NCBI GenBank assembly: GCA_907165275.2
Contig: OU015665.1
Span: 4,588,001 to 4,652,000 of the forward strand
Source of the DNA: Zygaena filipendulae
Lineage: Eukaryota; Arthropoda; Insecta; Lepidoptera; Zygaenidae
Length of the DNA: 64,000 nucleotides
Reading direction: 5' to 3'
Shown here: positions 1 through 10,815 of the stretch, one piece after another
How the letters are laid out: the number at the start of each line of letters is the position of its first letter
Position numbering within the stretch: the stretch's first letter is position 1
The notes under the pieces: model-generated
Database searches by the model: none
What the model saw: only the letters and a program-made list of their open reading frames with translations
Told to the model about the DNA's origin: nothing
Translations under genes and position numbers: made by a program

Positions 1-39
1 GGTGATTTGGAGAAGCAGAACTTGAATTTGACACCTATC
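1..39 (+). CDS. Pde11: Pde11-like exon, left-truncated by the window
   Basis: Thirteen codons (GDLEKQNLNLTPI) end at a GTGAGT donor at position 40. The QGD-type motif is the start of the last part of the PDE catalytic domain. The exon continues to the left of the window. Confidence 0.75.
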
Positions 40-1407
40 GTGAGTATAATAATACGTCATACTATGGTGTAATCGTGTTATTGGATTAAGTCTTGTAATA
101 AGATACTGGTGGACGGTGGTGCTAGATGAGGACGGATGCTGGAGCGGTGATAGATACCCTTTAGGGAGGTCTTTGTTTGCAGGAGATGTTGTGTAAATAT
201 CGATTCGATTGTGAGGTCAGTTGGTAATTAGTTGTTTACAAGCGTGGACCTATGTTTTTATTTATTGTTGAAAAAAATCATCGCATCAAAATTTTAATTA
301 ATTCAAAACACTGTACAGAATTTCAAAGTCCCAATCGTGTGAGGAGACCTTACCTTTATTATAGGTATATTTATTATAGGTATACGTCTATTTACAATTA
401 AGTGATGATTTTCATATTCTGTATGAAGCAGCCATTTTTTTATAAATTTCAGGATATAATGAACAGAGATAAAGAAGATGAACTCCCAGCGTTGCAAGTG
501 AAGTTCATCGATACTATCTGTATACCTATTTATGAGGTACGTAAACTCCATTTTCGTCAAGAATCTTTTTTAAATATCATCATAATACTAGGTATTATGC
601 TTGGTATGGGGTGGATATTTAATGGGTGCTGTCATAATAACTGTAATCATATTGACGTCAAAAAGAGCCACATTATGGGCCAAATTTGAATAAAGGATTT
701 GACTTTGACTTTGACTTTAAGTGTATTATATACACAACGGGTAGGCAGCCTAAATAGCTGCTATTGTGTTGGTATTTTTTTTCTTTTCCTAACAAATTGC
801 CATGCATTGGTGTGTATTACACCATTTGGCGTTGAGATTTCAAAATGCTCTATGAAACAATTTTTAAAATCGCTACAATACTTACCTAGTTTTTGAGTTT
901 ATCTGTCCATCCAAACAAACATACAAAAACTTTAATATTGTTACTAGTATCTATAGATAATTTGCTCCTATATTGTTTCTCTGTATTATATTAAATGTGC
1001 TTACTCCCATATTAAAATATGTTTGTATTTACTGTGATGTCGTTGTATTTCAACAGGCGTTTGCGGTGTTATCGCCGTCGTTACAACCGATGTTGGACCG
1101 GGTCAAGAGCAACCGCGTCCACTGGATCGATCTCGCGAACAACGATAGAAATTACAACGAGAAATTCGACTACGCCCAGGACAAAGACAATATACCCGAT
1201 AGGAACGACAAGTCCAGCATCAGTTCGCACAACGTCGACGACACAGAAAACACTTTTGAAGGTGATAGCAGCGGAGCAGTGAGTTTGTCATCCGAAACTA
1301 ATTCAAAGTATGATAACCTCGAAAATCCTGTGGTCGGTTTGCTCTGCAACAACGTCCTCGCTATGCCGAGAGATCTTAATAAATTCTGTCAGCTGGATAT
1401 GAATTGA
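1..1407 (+). CDS. Pde11: 3' end of cyclic nucleotide phosphodiesterase, PDE11-like (exons 1-39, 453-536, 1057-1407)
   Basis: This is the C-terminal part of a class I 3',5'-cyclic nucleotide phosphodiesterase, which hydrolyses cAMP and/or cGMP in the cytoplasm. Joining 1-39, 453-536 and 1057-1407 gives one open frame with GT-AG introns in phase 0. The first two exons read GDLEKQNLNLTPI and then DIMNRDKEDELPALQVKFID, followed by TICIPIYE. This matches the last helices of the PDE5/6/11 catalytic domain (family pattern: QGD, then MNRxKxDELPxxQVxFID, then IC and YE). The metal-binding histidines lie upstream, outside the window. The final exon continues with PMLD and the NR...W segment, then a polar, low-complexity acidic/Ser-rich tail ending in CQLDMN. 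No CaaX box is present, which favours Pde11 over insect Pde6; that subfamily choice is an inference. An AATAAA lies 60 bases after the stop. Confidence 0.85.
453..536 (+). CDS. Pde11: Pde11-like penultimate coding exon
   Basis: Twenty-eight codons between a TTTCAG acceptor and a GAG|GTACGT donor, phase 0 on both sides. It encodes MNRDKEDELPALQVKFID then TICIPIYE, the signature-like helix pair near the end of PDE5/6/11 catalytic domains. Confidence 0.85.
595..722 (+). mobile_element. non-LTR retrotransposon 3' end with GACTTT tail (in Pde11 intron)
   Basis: The sequence runs TGGGTGCTGTCATAATAACT, then ATTGACGTCAAAAAGAGCCA, then AATAAAGGATTTGACTTTGA and further TTTGAC units. The same block, diverged, is at 14995-15065 and about 55015-55075. 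A short tandem tail after an AATAAA is typical of non-LTR element 3' ends. The clade is not identified. Confidence 0.6.
1057..1407 (+). CDS. Pde11: Pde11-like terminal exon
   Basis: The exon starts after ...TTTCAACAG and encodes 116 residues plus stop. The first ~38 residues finish the catalytic domain (AFAVLSPSLQPMLDRV, then NRVHW). The remaining ~78 form a poorly conserved D/N/S-rich tail. GC content is clearly higher than in the flanks, as expected for coding sequence. Confidence 0.8.
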   Translation, partial: AFAVLSPSLQPMLDRVKSNRVHWIDLANNDRNYNEKFDYAQDKDNIPDRNDKSSISSHNVDDTENTFEGDSSGAVSLSSETNSKYDNLENPVVGLLCNNVLAMPRDLNKFCQLDMN

Positions 1408-1466
1408 GATGTGCAAGTTTCAATGAATATGGTGCAGTCTATTTTGAATCGCTTTAGTGCATATTA

Positions 1467-1472
1467 AATAAA
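1467..1472 (+). terminator. poly(A) signal AATAAA of Pde11-like gene
   Basis: A canonical AATAAA lies 60 bases past the stop codon. It is the nearest candidate. A longer 3' UTR into the AT-rich DNA beyond cannot be excluded. Confidence 0.5.
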
Positions 1473-3832
1473 AATGCTTTTTGATTTTGTATAGTGGATC
1501 GTTCGCTCGACCCAATAATGAATAATGCTTCGTGATTTCGAATCGGTCGAGTCTGGAACATTGAAGTTATATAAAAGCCAAATTGTCCAACTATAGCGTG
1601 TTAGGTTTTAGATTATGGATTTCATGGGTACTTTATGTATCTGCAGCATCAACACAAGACTTTATCAAATATAACTTAGCTATATCTGTTTCACTACTTT
1701 TACTTCTTTCTATCTGGTAAATAAATTGGTAAAAAACATTGTTACCTGCCAAAGTTTGAATATGATATCGATCATATTCACATTCTCTATTTCTTATAAT
1801 TGGTCCAAAACGTAGTGTATGTATGTATTATGTTAGATATATTTGAATCAACTAATTTCTCTTGATTAGTAAGTTGTGAAAATTGTTTTTTATTGTTATA
1901 AAAACATCCTTTGTGATTTGTTTAGCTCCAGTTTGATTGCATTTTTTATTCAGTAGGTGATTTTGATTTTCGATCACCGAGATTATATTTTCTTTTGTCG
2001 TTTTGTTTCTATAGTTACTAAAGAGAGTTGGATTCTTAGTTTTGTTACGCAGTAGTCGTAGCCAATTTCAAAACAAACTACCTAAATAGAATTAATACTA
2101 AACTTATTAATTAACAGGGGTATGATGTGTGTGTGATGTTTGAGAGTTGTGTGATATTAATTGTGTAGGTATGTTTATAGTATGTTTTAGATAATTTTAG
2201 TCGAAATTCAACTAACGCAAAGCGTACCTAATTATAATATTGTTAAATATAGAGTCACTGGCACCACATGACCATTGGTACATTATTTTTGTATAGGTAC
2301 CTAATCGTTTAAAATAACTATGTCAGTATGTATGGGATATATAAGATTTTTCGATGTTCATAAGAGATTTAACAGTTCAGATGAACCAATTGACTTTTAG
2401 AAAATGGAATTATCAGTTTTTTTTAACTCAAGAGTTAAATTGAGAAGATTCTCAATTTACAACTAACACATTGAGTATTGCATCTATTTCAATAATTTTG
2501 TATACTTCAGTAACTAAACAGTTATTTAATATTTTTTTAATTGTTCAAAAATTAATTATCTTTTATTTAGTTAGTATAAATTATATTATATATAGGTACC
2601 TACTTTGTGTGTTTAAAAACAATTTTCTTTTTTAAATCGGTCGAACTATAAAGGAGATCTAAAATATTATTATTATACCAAAAAGTCATACTAATGAAGT
2701 TTTAATTATATTTATTCATTTTATCTTAATATATATTTTGTGTTGAATCGAGTTTTCGGCGTAAAAACAGATTTTAAATTAATATCATATTTGAATTTAT
2801 ATGCATATCTCGAATAAAATACGAAAAATTTTAACTAGTAAAAAAATTATATCCTACTAATTCTTTCCAAGTACCTGCAGGTAGATGCATATTTATCATT
2901 ATCATGTTTGCAAGGGTTCATGTTCCCGCTTCTTAGCAACGTTTCGTTTTAAAAGAATATTCGTTTGGTTACTAAAATAAAATACATTATTTTTAGCATT
3001 GGTTTTTATAAACAAAAAAATTAACATTTTTGTTCAAAGTATTTTAAACTCCCCTTACTTATTATATATATTTATTTTCAAGCTTTTGAATGGTTTAAAA
3101 TCACTAAGTATAGTATAGGAACACGTTGATGTTTTTCTACTATTAAAAAAAATATGAAAATAATAATACCTACTAGGTAGGTACATCGCTATCTGCACGT
3201 TATCCTTTTGGATTATTTTTATTAAGGAACTGTTGCCTCGCAGTCTTAATTTTCACATACCTACCATAACGTTCTTAAATGATAAATTAAAATATTATTT
3301 ATATAATAGAATATATTCATTCCGATTTTATGAAATAAGAAAGATTAGGTATATCTAGTGACTGCAAAATAATTATAGTCAATTAACTGACTTTGTGACA
3401 ATTTTCAAAAGTTCTATTATAAAAATTATTTTAAAGTTCAATAAAACACTTATGTATCACACAATAAAAGAAAATGGTTTATTTGTGACGATTAACATTT
3501 TCTTTCTACTATAAATAATGTGCTACAAATTAAAGTTTTACTTAATAAGTATGTAATGTACATTGTACACTCACATTAATATGAAAAAATGTAATGAAAT
3601 AGCCAAATGATGAAATTGTGACAATGAAAAAAATGTACTTACTTCGCTGAATATGCTACAATACAAAATAAGAAGTAATTATAATTCTGAAAATATCATC
3701 CAAAATTTCCTATAATAATCTTTAGATCGTACAGTTAAACTAAATTATTAATAATATTATAATGACCAAATGTTCTTCTACAGAATAAAAATCTACTTAT
3801 ATGAAACAAAAAATATTTTCTAATTGGTTTCA

Positions 3833-3873
<41 letters not shown>

Positions 3874-4351
3874 TATGTAAACCCATATAAAAACATTATA
3901 TTTATAACATAAGAAAAAATCTCAAATTAATTGTGGTAATAAACTATGTACAACTTTAATTATAAGATTGCTGTAAGTATTATTAGAATGTAATTAGGAA
4001 AATAATAACTGTAATACCACGGCGATGAGTGGTGTGAAGGAATGGAGGTTGTTTTGTTTCAAACAAAAAATGTTATTTATTTATGATTAAAGAATTTTTG
4101 AATTAATTTATGATTTTTCATTGTTTTTTTTTTATTTAAGTAGGTACCTACATAACGACTCTTCCCGGTCTGTCAGCCACATAATATACAACGCGAAAGT
4201 GTTATTGTTAATATTTGGATAGAAATTATAAATTCCTGTTTTTAATAAAGTGTAAAATTATAATATTTTTAATACCTGTTAAAAATAACAGGCTTTCTAG
4301 CGATAATAAGACTAGCCTAGGTATTTTTTGCATTTTCTTTCTATTGCGAAA
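1473..4351. other. AT-rich intergenic / possible 3' UTR, no gene seen
   Basis: Long AT-rich stretch without a supportable ORF. It could include an extended Pde11 3' UTR. The only clear structure is a compound CT/AT microsatellite at 3832-3872. Confidence 0.6.
3832..3872. repeat. compound microsatellite (CT)n(AT)n
   Basis: About 11 CT units run directly into about 9 AT units. Confidence 0.9.
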
Positions 4352-4544
4352 ATTGCTGTGCCCCGCAGTTTCACCGGTGGTAATTTCGGAGTTCCCGTGA
4401 GAATTTCGGGATAAAAAGTACCCTATGTCCTTATCTGTACCCCTGAAAACGTGCATGCCAAATTTCATGCAAATCCGTTCAGCCGTTTTTGCGTGATTGA
4501 GTAACAAACATCCAAACATCCACACTTTCACATTTATAGTATTA
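4352..4544 (-). mobile_element. non-autonomous Helitron-type fragment, minus orientation
   Basis: Read on the minus strand it ends in GTGAAACTGCGGGGCACAGC, just before the expected CTAG. Internal landmarks shared with the other copies are TTCCCG...GGGATAAAAAGTACCC and AAATTTCATG. It is immediately followed by a second copy in the same orientation. Confidence 0.65.
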
Positions 4545-4761
4545 CTAGCTGCGCCCCGCGGTTTCACCCGCGGTAATTTTGAAGTTCCCGGAAATTTCGG
4601 AGTTCCCTCGGGAATTCCGGGATAAAAAGTACCCTGTGTCCTTTTCTGTACTCCTGGCAACGTGCATGCCAAATTTCATCCAAATCCGTTGAGCCGTTTT
4701 TGCGTGATTGAGTAACAAACATCTAAACATCCAAACTTTCACATTTATAATATTAGTAGGA
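4545..4761 (-). mobile_element. non-autonomous Helitron, full-length, minus orientation
   Basis: On the minus strand it starts TCCTACTAATATTATAAATG and ends with hairpin CCGCGGGTGAAACCGCGG then GGCGCAGCTAG|T. A 5' TC, a 3' hairpin ~10 bases before CTAG, and the absence of target duplication are the Helitron hallmarks. There is no Rep/helicase coding, so it is non-autonomous. It abuts the previous copy, forming a tandem pair. Confidence 0.75.
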
Positions 4762-5009
4762 TAGTAGGATTTAAGTGTTGCTGAAGATCAAACTCCTTAT
4801 CATAAAGTTATTTTTCCAGTTATATATCCATATATACCTACCTAATCCAGATACCAAATAAATAATAATCAATTATTTGGTAACCACAGTTTCTGCTAAG
4901 TGCATAGGCGATAACTTGAAAATGCGTGTGTCGTGGAACACTCGGTCTAAACATAGTTTATGCGCCTCGAAATTTTCGAGATAAAAGCTTTTGTAAAGGA
5001 CAATGCCAA

Positions 5010-5610
5010 TCTTTGTATGAAGAGTGGACCAAGTGCTGCCCAGAATAAAGTCATAGTACATTATGTTCCTTAGGGTAGTAGTAGTCTGTAAAATAAAGCG
5101 CATCTAATTCTATCCCAGGAGTCGTGAAAAAAAAAAAGTTTTTGTTGAGATTTATTGGGAAACAATAAACTTGCATGGAAGGTAGACCAAGTGCTGCCCA
5201 GGATGTAGACATAGTACATTATGTTCCTTAGGATAGTAGTAGTTTGTAAAATAAAGGGCGCCTAATTCTATCCCAGGAGTCGTGAAAAAAAAAAGTTTTT
5301 GTTGAGATTTATTGGGAAACCATACACATTCATGGAAGGTGGACCAAGTGCTGCCCAGGATGTAAACATAGTACATTATGTTCCTTAGGATAGTAGTAGT
5401 TTGTAAAATAAAGGGCGCCTAATTCTATCCCAGGAGTCGTGAAAAAAAAAGTTTTTGTTGAGATTTATTGGGAAACAGTAAACTTGCATGGAAGGTAGAC
5501 CAAGTGCTGCCCAGGATGTAGACATAGTACAATATGTTCCTAATAGTAGTAGTAGTCAGTAAAATAAAGCGCGTCTAATTCCATCCTAGGAGTCGTGGGA
5601 AAAAAGGTAT
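5010..5610. repeat. tandem array, ~157 bp unit, four copies
   Basis: The landmark GTGCTGCCCA recurs at 5033, 5191, 5348 and 5504, i.e. spacings of 158, 157 and 156. Each unit also holds ACATAGTACATTATGTTCCT, AAAATAAAG, TATCCCAGGAGTCGTG, an A-run of 9-11 and TTTTTGTTGAGATTTATTGG. Copies 2-4 are most alike, and the first and last are degraded. A related piece in inverse orientation (CTGGGCAGCATTTGGTCCA) sits at about 6198. Confidence 0.85.
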
Positions 5611-6935
5611 TATTTATTGGGTAAAAATAAATACTTAATTACAATAACAATAAATAAATGCTTTTCCCGATGGAGGGATGTATATTTTTGAGGAGTTTTA
5701 CTGATACACACTATCAGCTCCACTTCACCACATGCACTGTGATAAGCATAAACTGCTCAGCAACCACCTTAAAGTAATCGAATCGCAACCTGTGAAATAC
5801 CTATTATTGAGTAGTTCCGCTGGTCATCTGTTGTCTTCATCATTAGTTTCACTTCACTAAATGGTGCTTTCCGAAAGCAAATGCATGAAATATTCCAAAA
5901 AATACCCAAAATTGGTAGGTGTGCCTATAATATTTGATAAGTTCCCTCCATTTCTCCAATATCCCATCATTAGATCCTGACCTTATGACAGTGGTACCAC
6001 CTCGGAAGAAAGGGTTTCAACCAAAAAAAGAATTTTCCAAATTGGTCCAGTCGTCTTAGAATATTCGGGGAACATACATACTATATAAAACGTACAAACA
6101 AAACTGACGTTAATTTTTTTTCTCCGGGACCGATTTTGAAAAAAAAATAATTTTTCAATATAAAACAATGCAAGGAACTCAGTGAAGGTAGTCTTACTCC
6201 TGGGCAGCATTTGGTCCATACCCTGTCAATCTCCTTTGATTTATATCCGATTTTGCGGCCTGTTGTTTTCTACTAGCACATTCTTGATTTTTTCGCGCAG
6301 GTACCTCGAGAATGATAAAAGAAATGAATTAAGACTTTTTTTACTCATTTGAAAAAAAAAAAGAAACAGGTACTAATCCAAAGCTAAGCTTAGGTCAGTT
6401 TTCAATTTCGATGTTTCTCGGGAGAAAACTGAAACTTGCAACATCTCTGTTTTTGGTAACCATGGTACTGTTACCATCGGTTCTGTACTTCAATTTCAAA
6501 CAATATTTTCAATGAAACTCTCGCACTAGATGTAATATCTCTATGGCTACCGCTTTGTAATATTTAGTGTTAATGGATAGAATTATGACCTATATTGCAT
6601 GGCGTAAATATAAAAAGTCTGAGTAGTAAATCTGTGAAGGCGTCAGTACGCATCCCGTACTATACCCCCAGTCGGACATTCGGATCCCCCGGTTCATCTG
6701 ACTTTTTCTACTCGATTTATGTATTTCATACATAGCGTACGTTGGCAAACTATACTGGTCCGAGCCACTGACACCACTTATAATGAGAGTAGCCAGCGCG
6801 AACCAATAAGCACCAATAATTTAATTATGATCGTTTCAAAAATCATTACAACCAATAAGCGCGCACCTATGACGCCGTGACGGAAAATTTCGCCTAGCCC
6901 CTATCCGTACCGTACGATATTGAACTTGGTTCTAA
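5611..6935. other. intergenic, unclassified old repeat remnants
   Basis: No coding region supported. Long A/T runs and a fragment of the tandem unit at ~6190-6225 suggest a decayed transposable element; I could not assign a family. Confidence 0.4.
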
Positions 6936-7143
6936 TCCTTAATAATATTGTAAATGCGAAAGTAGCTTTGTCTTTCTGTCTGTCTGTTACGCTTTCAAGC
7001 CTTAACGGCTCAACTGATCATCATGAAATTTTGCATACACATTGTCAGGGTACAGAGAAGGACATAGGGTACTTTTTGTTCCGGAATTCTGGTGGGAACT
7101 CCGAAATTATCGCGGCCGGGTGAAACCCGCGGGGCACAGCTAG
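6936..7143 (+). mobile_element. non-autonomous Helitron, plus orientation
   Basis: It starts TCCTTAATAATATTGTAAAT and ends with hairpin-like CCGGGTGAAACCCGCGG then GGCACAGCTAG|T. Internally it has CAGGGTACAGAGAAGGACAT and CGGAATTCTGG, the reverse complement of the minus-oriented copies. Confidence 0.75.
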
Positions 7144-7293
7144 TTTTTAAATTAAAAAGAGAAGCCTTGAACCAGCGAGCACCCAAGTGATCACTATCTA
7201 TATTTGTAGATACACTACCCAATCCTGAGCATCCCTTACCTAAAATGCGAACAGAATATTTACGTCAAACTTACCAAATAGGTAGTTACCAAG

Positions 7294-7440
7294 TTATATA
7301 TAATAATATATATGTGTAGTATATACCACGTTTGCTTAATTTCCATGACACAAGCTTATAGCTTAGTGTAGGATCAAGTAGATAGATAGTAGTTAGTAGA
7401 TAGATAGATAGTTGTGAAGTGGATTATTATTATTATTATA
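7294..7440 (+). mobile_element. 5'-truncated tRNA-derived SINE fragment
   Basis: It matches the 3' two-thirds of the SINE at 55184-55480: GTGTAGTATATACCACGTTT, ACACAAGCTTATAGCTTAGT and GATCAAGTAGAT, ending GAAGTGGATTATTATT. A GATA microsatellite has expanded inside it. Confidence 0.65.
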
Positions 7441-8030
7441 TTCTCTTAGGCTCTACCATGGCTCTACCTATTTTTAGAGTGATGCAACCGTAACAAAATC
7501 TTTTATCCACCATGTCTAAAGAAGTTTGACATAATAAATCGTTAAAAATATAAATTATATTATAATATAATCGAAGAAACTTTAAAATTAAGAATTCTCA
7601 AACCAGAAATTAAAATTCATTTTTCTTTACATCAATGCTTCTAAACCATAATTTTTCTCGATTATATTATACAGGTTCTATCAAAAAGCTCAAAAGCTTT
7701 TGGATTGATAATATATAACTATGTACAAGATTGGATTTTAAGAATACTTTTTTCAAAGAAAACTGAGTGATACGATTTTAGTACCTCCATACCTATGTCA
7801 TTATATTATTCTCTTCTTCTTCTTCAATAACGGCAATATATCGCAATTTTATACTATCTCTTTGGTGACCATATTATTCTCTTTGCGAAATACTGTCATT
7901 TTCAAAGAGTATTTAACCACTAGTCACTTTAATCTGCAATGCTGCAATCATTCTGAGTTTGATTCTGAGCGAAGACATTCTCATCTGGTTTTGGGTTTTA
8001 ACTAGTCTTTTACAATAAAATTCATCCAAG

Positions 8031-8711
8031 ATGCCTCTTATGGACATAAATAATCCAGCGGTAATTATTTTCCTCATCGAGAACTATGAGAAGGAAAATC
8101 GTCTCCGTCTCAATTGGATTCACAAGCATTTTGAAAAGATCCAACAAGCAGCAACACTTAGCAGGGAGCCAACAAATTATTTCGAATCTGATGTCATCGC
8201 TCATACTATGATAGGCGGTATGCCTACCATAACTAGAGACCACGTCGTTGCTGGTTTTAACCGAAAAAAAGTCCCTATCCGTGATGGAGTGTTTGTGCCA
8301 GGCATCGATCATCTGTGGCATGGACATTCAGTTGCAGATATAGGTCTAGGAGACCCTAAAGAAGATCCCAGATTGGATAGACCTAAGGAAGATTTAACAA
8401 CCGACCCAATAATGAGACCGGTGGATCCAAGACTAACCGATGTGATATACAAACCGAAACCAGAGTTTGGCAGGTTGGAGTATTTGAGGAGGCGTACGAA
8501 AATTGGGCCGGAGGAGAAATACTATTTCACTCAAGGTTCCAATTGGGAGTATGGATGGAGAATGGGTGACAGTAAGCTACGTCAGAAACCCTTGTACGGT
8601 AGATGCTGGCATCTAACGAGGACGTTGAAAAGTCGCGTGGGACCTCAGCCTGACCCTACTTACTACAAAGACTCTGAGCCCCCAGGTGTATCCAAATGTA
8701 TCGCTAATTAG
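8031..8711 (+). CDS. 226-aa single-exon protein, SPMIP1-like (sperm microtubule inner protein candidate)
   Basis: An uninterrupted 226-codon frame from ATG (context CCAAGATGCC) to TAG, with coding-like composition and no intron. The N-terminus has a charged helix (NYEKENRLRLNWIHKHFEK). Residues ~105-145 hold repeats of D/P-rich DPKEDPRLDRPKED type. The C-terminal third has the compact motif SNWEYGWRMGD followed by KPLYGR. No signal peptide or membrane segment is visible. The EKExxxRLxW...SxWEYGWxxGD arrangement resembles, from memory, the small ATP6V1FNB/SPMIP1 family of proteins inside sperm axonemal doublet microtubules. That would make it a testis gene, and intronless short genes fit this. 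Gene reality is well supported; the family call is tentative. Confidence 0.8.
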   Translation: MPLMDINNPAVIIFLIENYEKENRLRLNWIHKHFEKIQQAATLSREPTNYFESDVIAHTMIGGMPTITRDHVVAGFNRKKVPIRDGVFVPGIDHLWHGHSVADIGLGDPKEDPRLDRPKEDLTTDPIMRPVDPRLTDVIYKPKPEFGRLEYLRRRTKIGPEEKYYFTQGSNWEYGWRMGDSKLRQKPLYGRCWHLTRTLKSRVGPQPDPTYYKDSEPPGVSKCIAN

Positions 8712-9599
8712 TCTCTACATTTCAACACAGATGGCGCTGCAGTCATTCAACCCCTATATTTTGTAGATTTTTTACAAGGGATTTGTTGTAACTTTAGTTC
8801 TTTATTAATACTTATTAATGTACGTAATATTAGTTCTTTTTGTTGTATTTGCTAATTCTATGTTGAAGTTTTCTTTGTGTTTAAATATAATGTAATATTA
8901 TACTAGTTTTAATAATTTTGCTCTATTAACTCACCCTTTACATGGCAAAATTTGATGGCCACGTCACGCGTCATTCCCGCCAAGCGATACATCAATAACA
9001 TTGCGCATGTAGCGCGAAGTAAATGCTGTCTCTTTCACTCAATAAGGGTGCAAAGGTGTAGGTTGATAACCTGCAAACTTGATTAGGCATGCGCATAAAA
9101 ACTTTGGGGGAAACGCTATCTCACCAGTTTTCCGCAAAGCAAAACACGCGCTTATGCGGTACCTATAAATAATACTTTAAAACAACTAAATATCTCTATC
9201 AAAAGACTGATTTTTAGGATCTATAATAATGTTTAATCGATTCGTGTAAGATATTGTTAAACGATACTTATTAATTTCCTTTTACTCACTTAATTAATTA
9301 GTAATATCGCATAGTACACAAATGAAATAGCAATTATTAATTAGTGTTACTTGTAGTAGAATAATTGTATGCAATACATTTGAATTTAGTAACATCAATT
9401 CCTTGTGCTAGTTAGGTATACAGAAACAGTGTTTGTATTGTGAATAGAGACGACTCTACATCCCTAGTTAAAACGTAAGTATGAGAGTTCAATATATTTT
9501 TGATATAATCTACAAAAAAGATTCAGTTTCAAAACTGTAAATTAATTACAGAACGGTTAGCAAAATAATACGTACAACTGATATCAAGAATATTTATTA
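8712..9599. other. 3' flank of the 8 kb gene, intergenic
   Basis: It has no canonical AATAAA near the stop; a variant AATATA occurs near 8884. A slightly GC-richer patch at ~8960-9150 (CACGTCACGCG, ACGCGC) is unexplained. I see no gene. Confidence 0.5.
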
Positions 9600-9843
9600 C
9601 TAGCTGTCCCACGCGGTTTTACCCGCGATAATTTCGGAGTTCCCGCGGAATTATTTTATACAAACTTTGCAACCCCTTTTCACCCTCTTAGGGGTTGAAT
9701 TTTCAAAAATCCTGTCTTAGTGCACACTTATGTCACATAAGGAATATTTGTGCAAAGTTCATGGTTCTAGAGTCTAGACCCAGCGGTTTCAGCTGTGTGT
9801 TGATCGATCAGACAATCAGTTTCTGCTGTTATATATATATAAT
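9600..9843 (-). mobile_element. non-autonomous Helitron variant (GCAACCCCTTTTCACCC subfamily), minus
   Basis: CTAGCTG plus the CGCGGTTTTACCCGCG hairpin begins it on +. The interior carries GCAACCCCTTTTCACCC and GGGGTTGAATTTTCAAAAAT, a subfamily also seen at 16943 and, in plus orientation, at 48705. Confidence 0.65.
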
Positions 9844-10051
9844 GACAGATTTATTATTTATAGAATAAATAATAGAACGGTGATTCTTTGTTAGTCATGG
9901 ATAGATATCACAGTAAAAATAGTTAAAATTAACTAGCTGAGAGATAACTACAGAAAGTATGAATTGATGATTAATTCCAATTCCCTTAATTCCATTCTGA
10001 CAAGCTAAACTAACTGCCGTTGGTACGTAGGGGAAATATTAGGCAGAAAAC

Positions 10052-10105
10052 AAAAGTAAAAATGCATGGAGCAATTTATGAGTTGCTCCATGCATTTTTA
10101 CTTTT
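10052..10105. repeat. perfect 23-bp inverted repeat with 8-nt loop
   Basis: The left arm 10052-10074 (AAAAGTAAAAATGCATGGAG then CAA) and right arm 10083-10105 are exact reverse complements around the loop TTTATGAG. Confidence 0.9.
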
Positions 10106-10247
10106 AGGAGGTTTATTAGAAGGGGATTTCCCAGGAGGACTCACACCTACTGAGCAGTTCCAGGACTTCTGAGAGGCTAGGGTCAGAAAAGAGAAAACCC
10201 AATAGGCAATGGCCAGTGGGCAGTATACTATAATGCCTTATAGGATA

Positions 10248-10480
10248 CTAGTTGTGCCCCGCGGTTTCACCCACGTTAATTTCAGAGTTCCCGCGGGAAT
10301 TCCGGGATAAAAAGTACCCTGTCTAATGTGTAAGCTATATTATTGTAAAGTTTCATTAAAATCCATCCAGAAGCTTTTGCGTGAAAGAGTAACAACCATC
10401 CATCCATCCATCCATCCAAATATCCATCCATCCATCCATACATACTTACAAACTTTCGCGTTTATAATATTATAGTAGAA
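10248..10480 (-). mobile_element. non-autonomous Helitron with CATC microsatellite, minus
   Basis: It runs from CTAGTTGTGCCCCGCGG to TTTATAATATTATAGTAGAA. It shares GTAAGCTATATTATTGTAAA and an expanded (CATC)n with the copy at 40039-40269, so the two form one subfamily. Confidence 0.7.
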
Positions 10481-10743
10481 TTGAACAAATCGAAATTCAC
10501 AGCAATTGGATATTCAGATATACCTACGTATATAAATGTACTGCACCAGGGGTAAAGCTGAAGTTTATGCAAGTGTGTTTAAATTAATCTAACACAAGTA
10601 CGGTTAGAATGATTCTGGCTCCCTTAACCCCGCCATCAAACCGAAGGGAAAGGAGCTGCTATGTAGTTTAAGAGGACTTAAATTCCACCTATCACCCCAT
10701 TGGGGCGAGCTTTCCACATGGAAAAATACAACACAGGTTCCTT

Positions 10744-10815
10744 AAGTCCGTTGGTGTAGTGGTAACTAACGACTACGCCGGGTGTTGTAGGTTCGATCTC
10801 CGCATCAGGGTAAAC
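10744..10815 (+). mobile_element. tRNA-derived SINE head
   Basis: GTTGGTGTAGTGGTAACTAA (A-box-like) and GTAGGTTCGATCTCCGCATC (B-box) resemble an RNA polymerase III type 2 promoter, followed by AGGGTAAACATT. A relative sits at 45650. It does not fold as a clean tRNA, so it is a SINE, not a tRNA gene. Confidence 0.6.

Noticed and set aside
402..689. 95-codon open frame at the left end
   Set aside because: Only 453-536 is an exon; the rest runs into intron and retroelement tail.
4226..4742. 148- and 65-codon minus-strand frames
   Set aside because: Both lie wholly inside two tandem Helitron copies and repeat each other; translation of repeat DNA.
5152..5376. Repeated YILGSTWST-type peptide frames on the minus strand
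   Set aside because: They arise from the 157-bp tandem units; unit length and A-runs shift frame between copies, so no protein is implied.
8022..8327. 101-codon minus-strand frame over the 8 kb gene
   Set aside because: It is antisense to the well-supported 226-codon plus-strand gene and shows no independent feature; a shadow frame.
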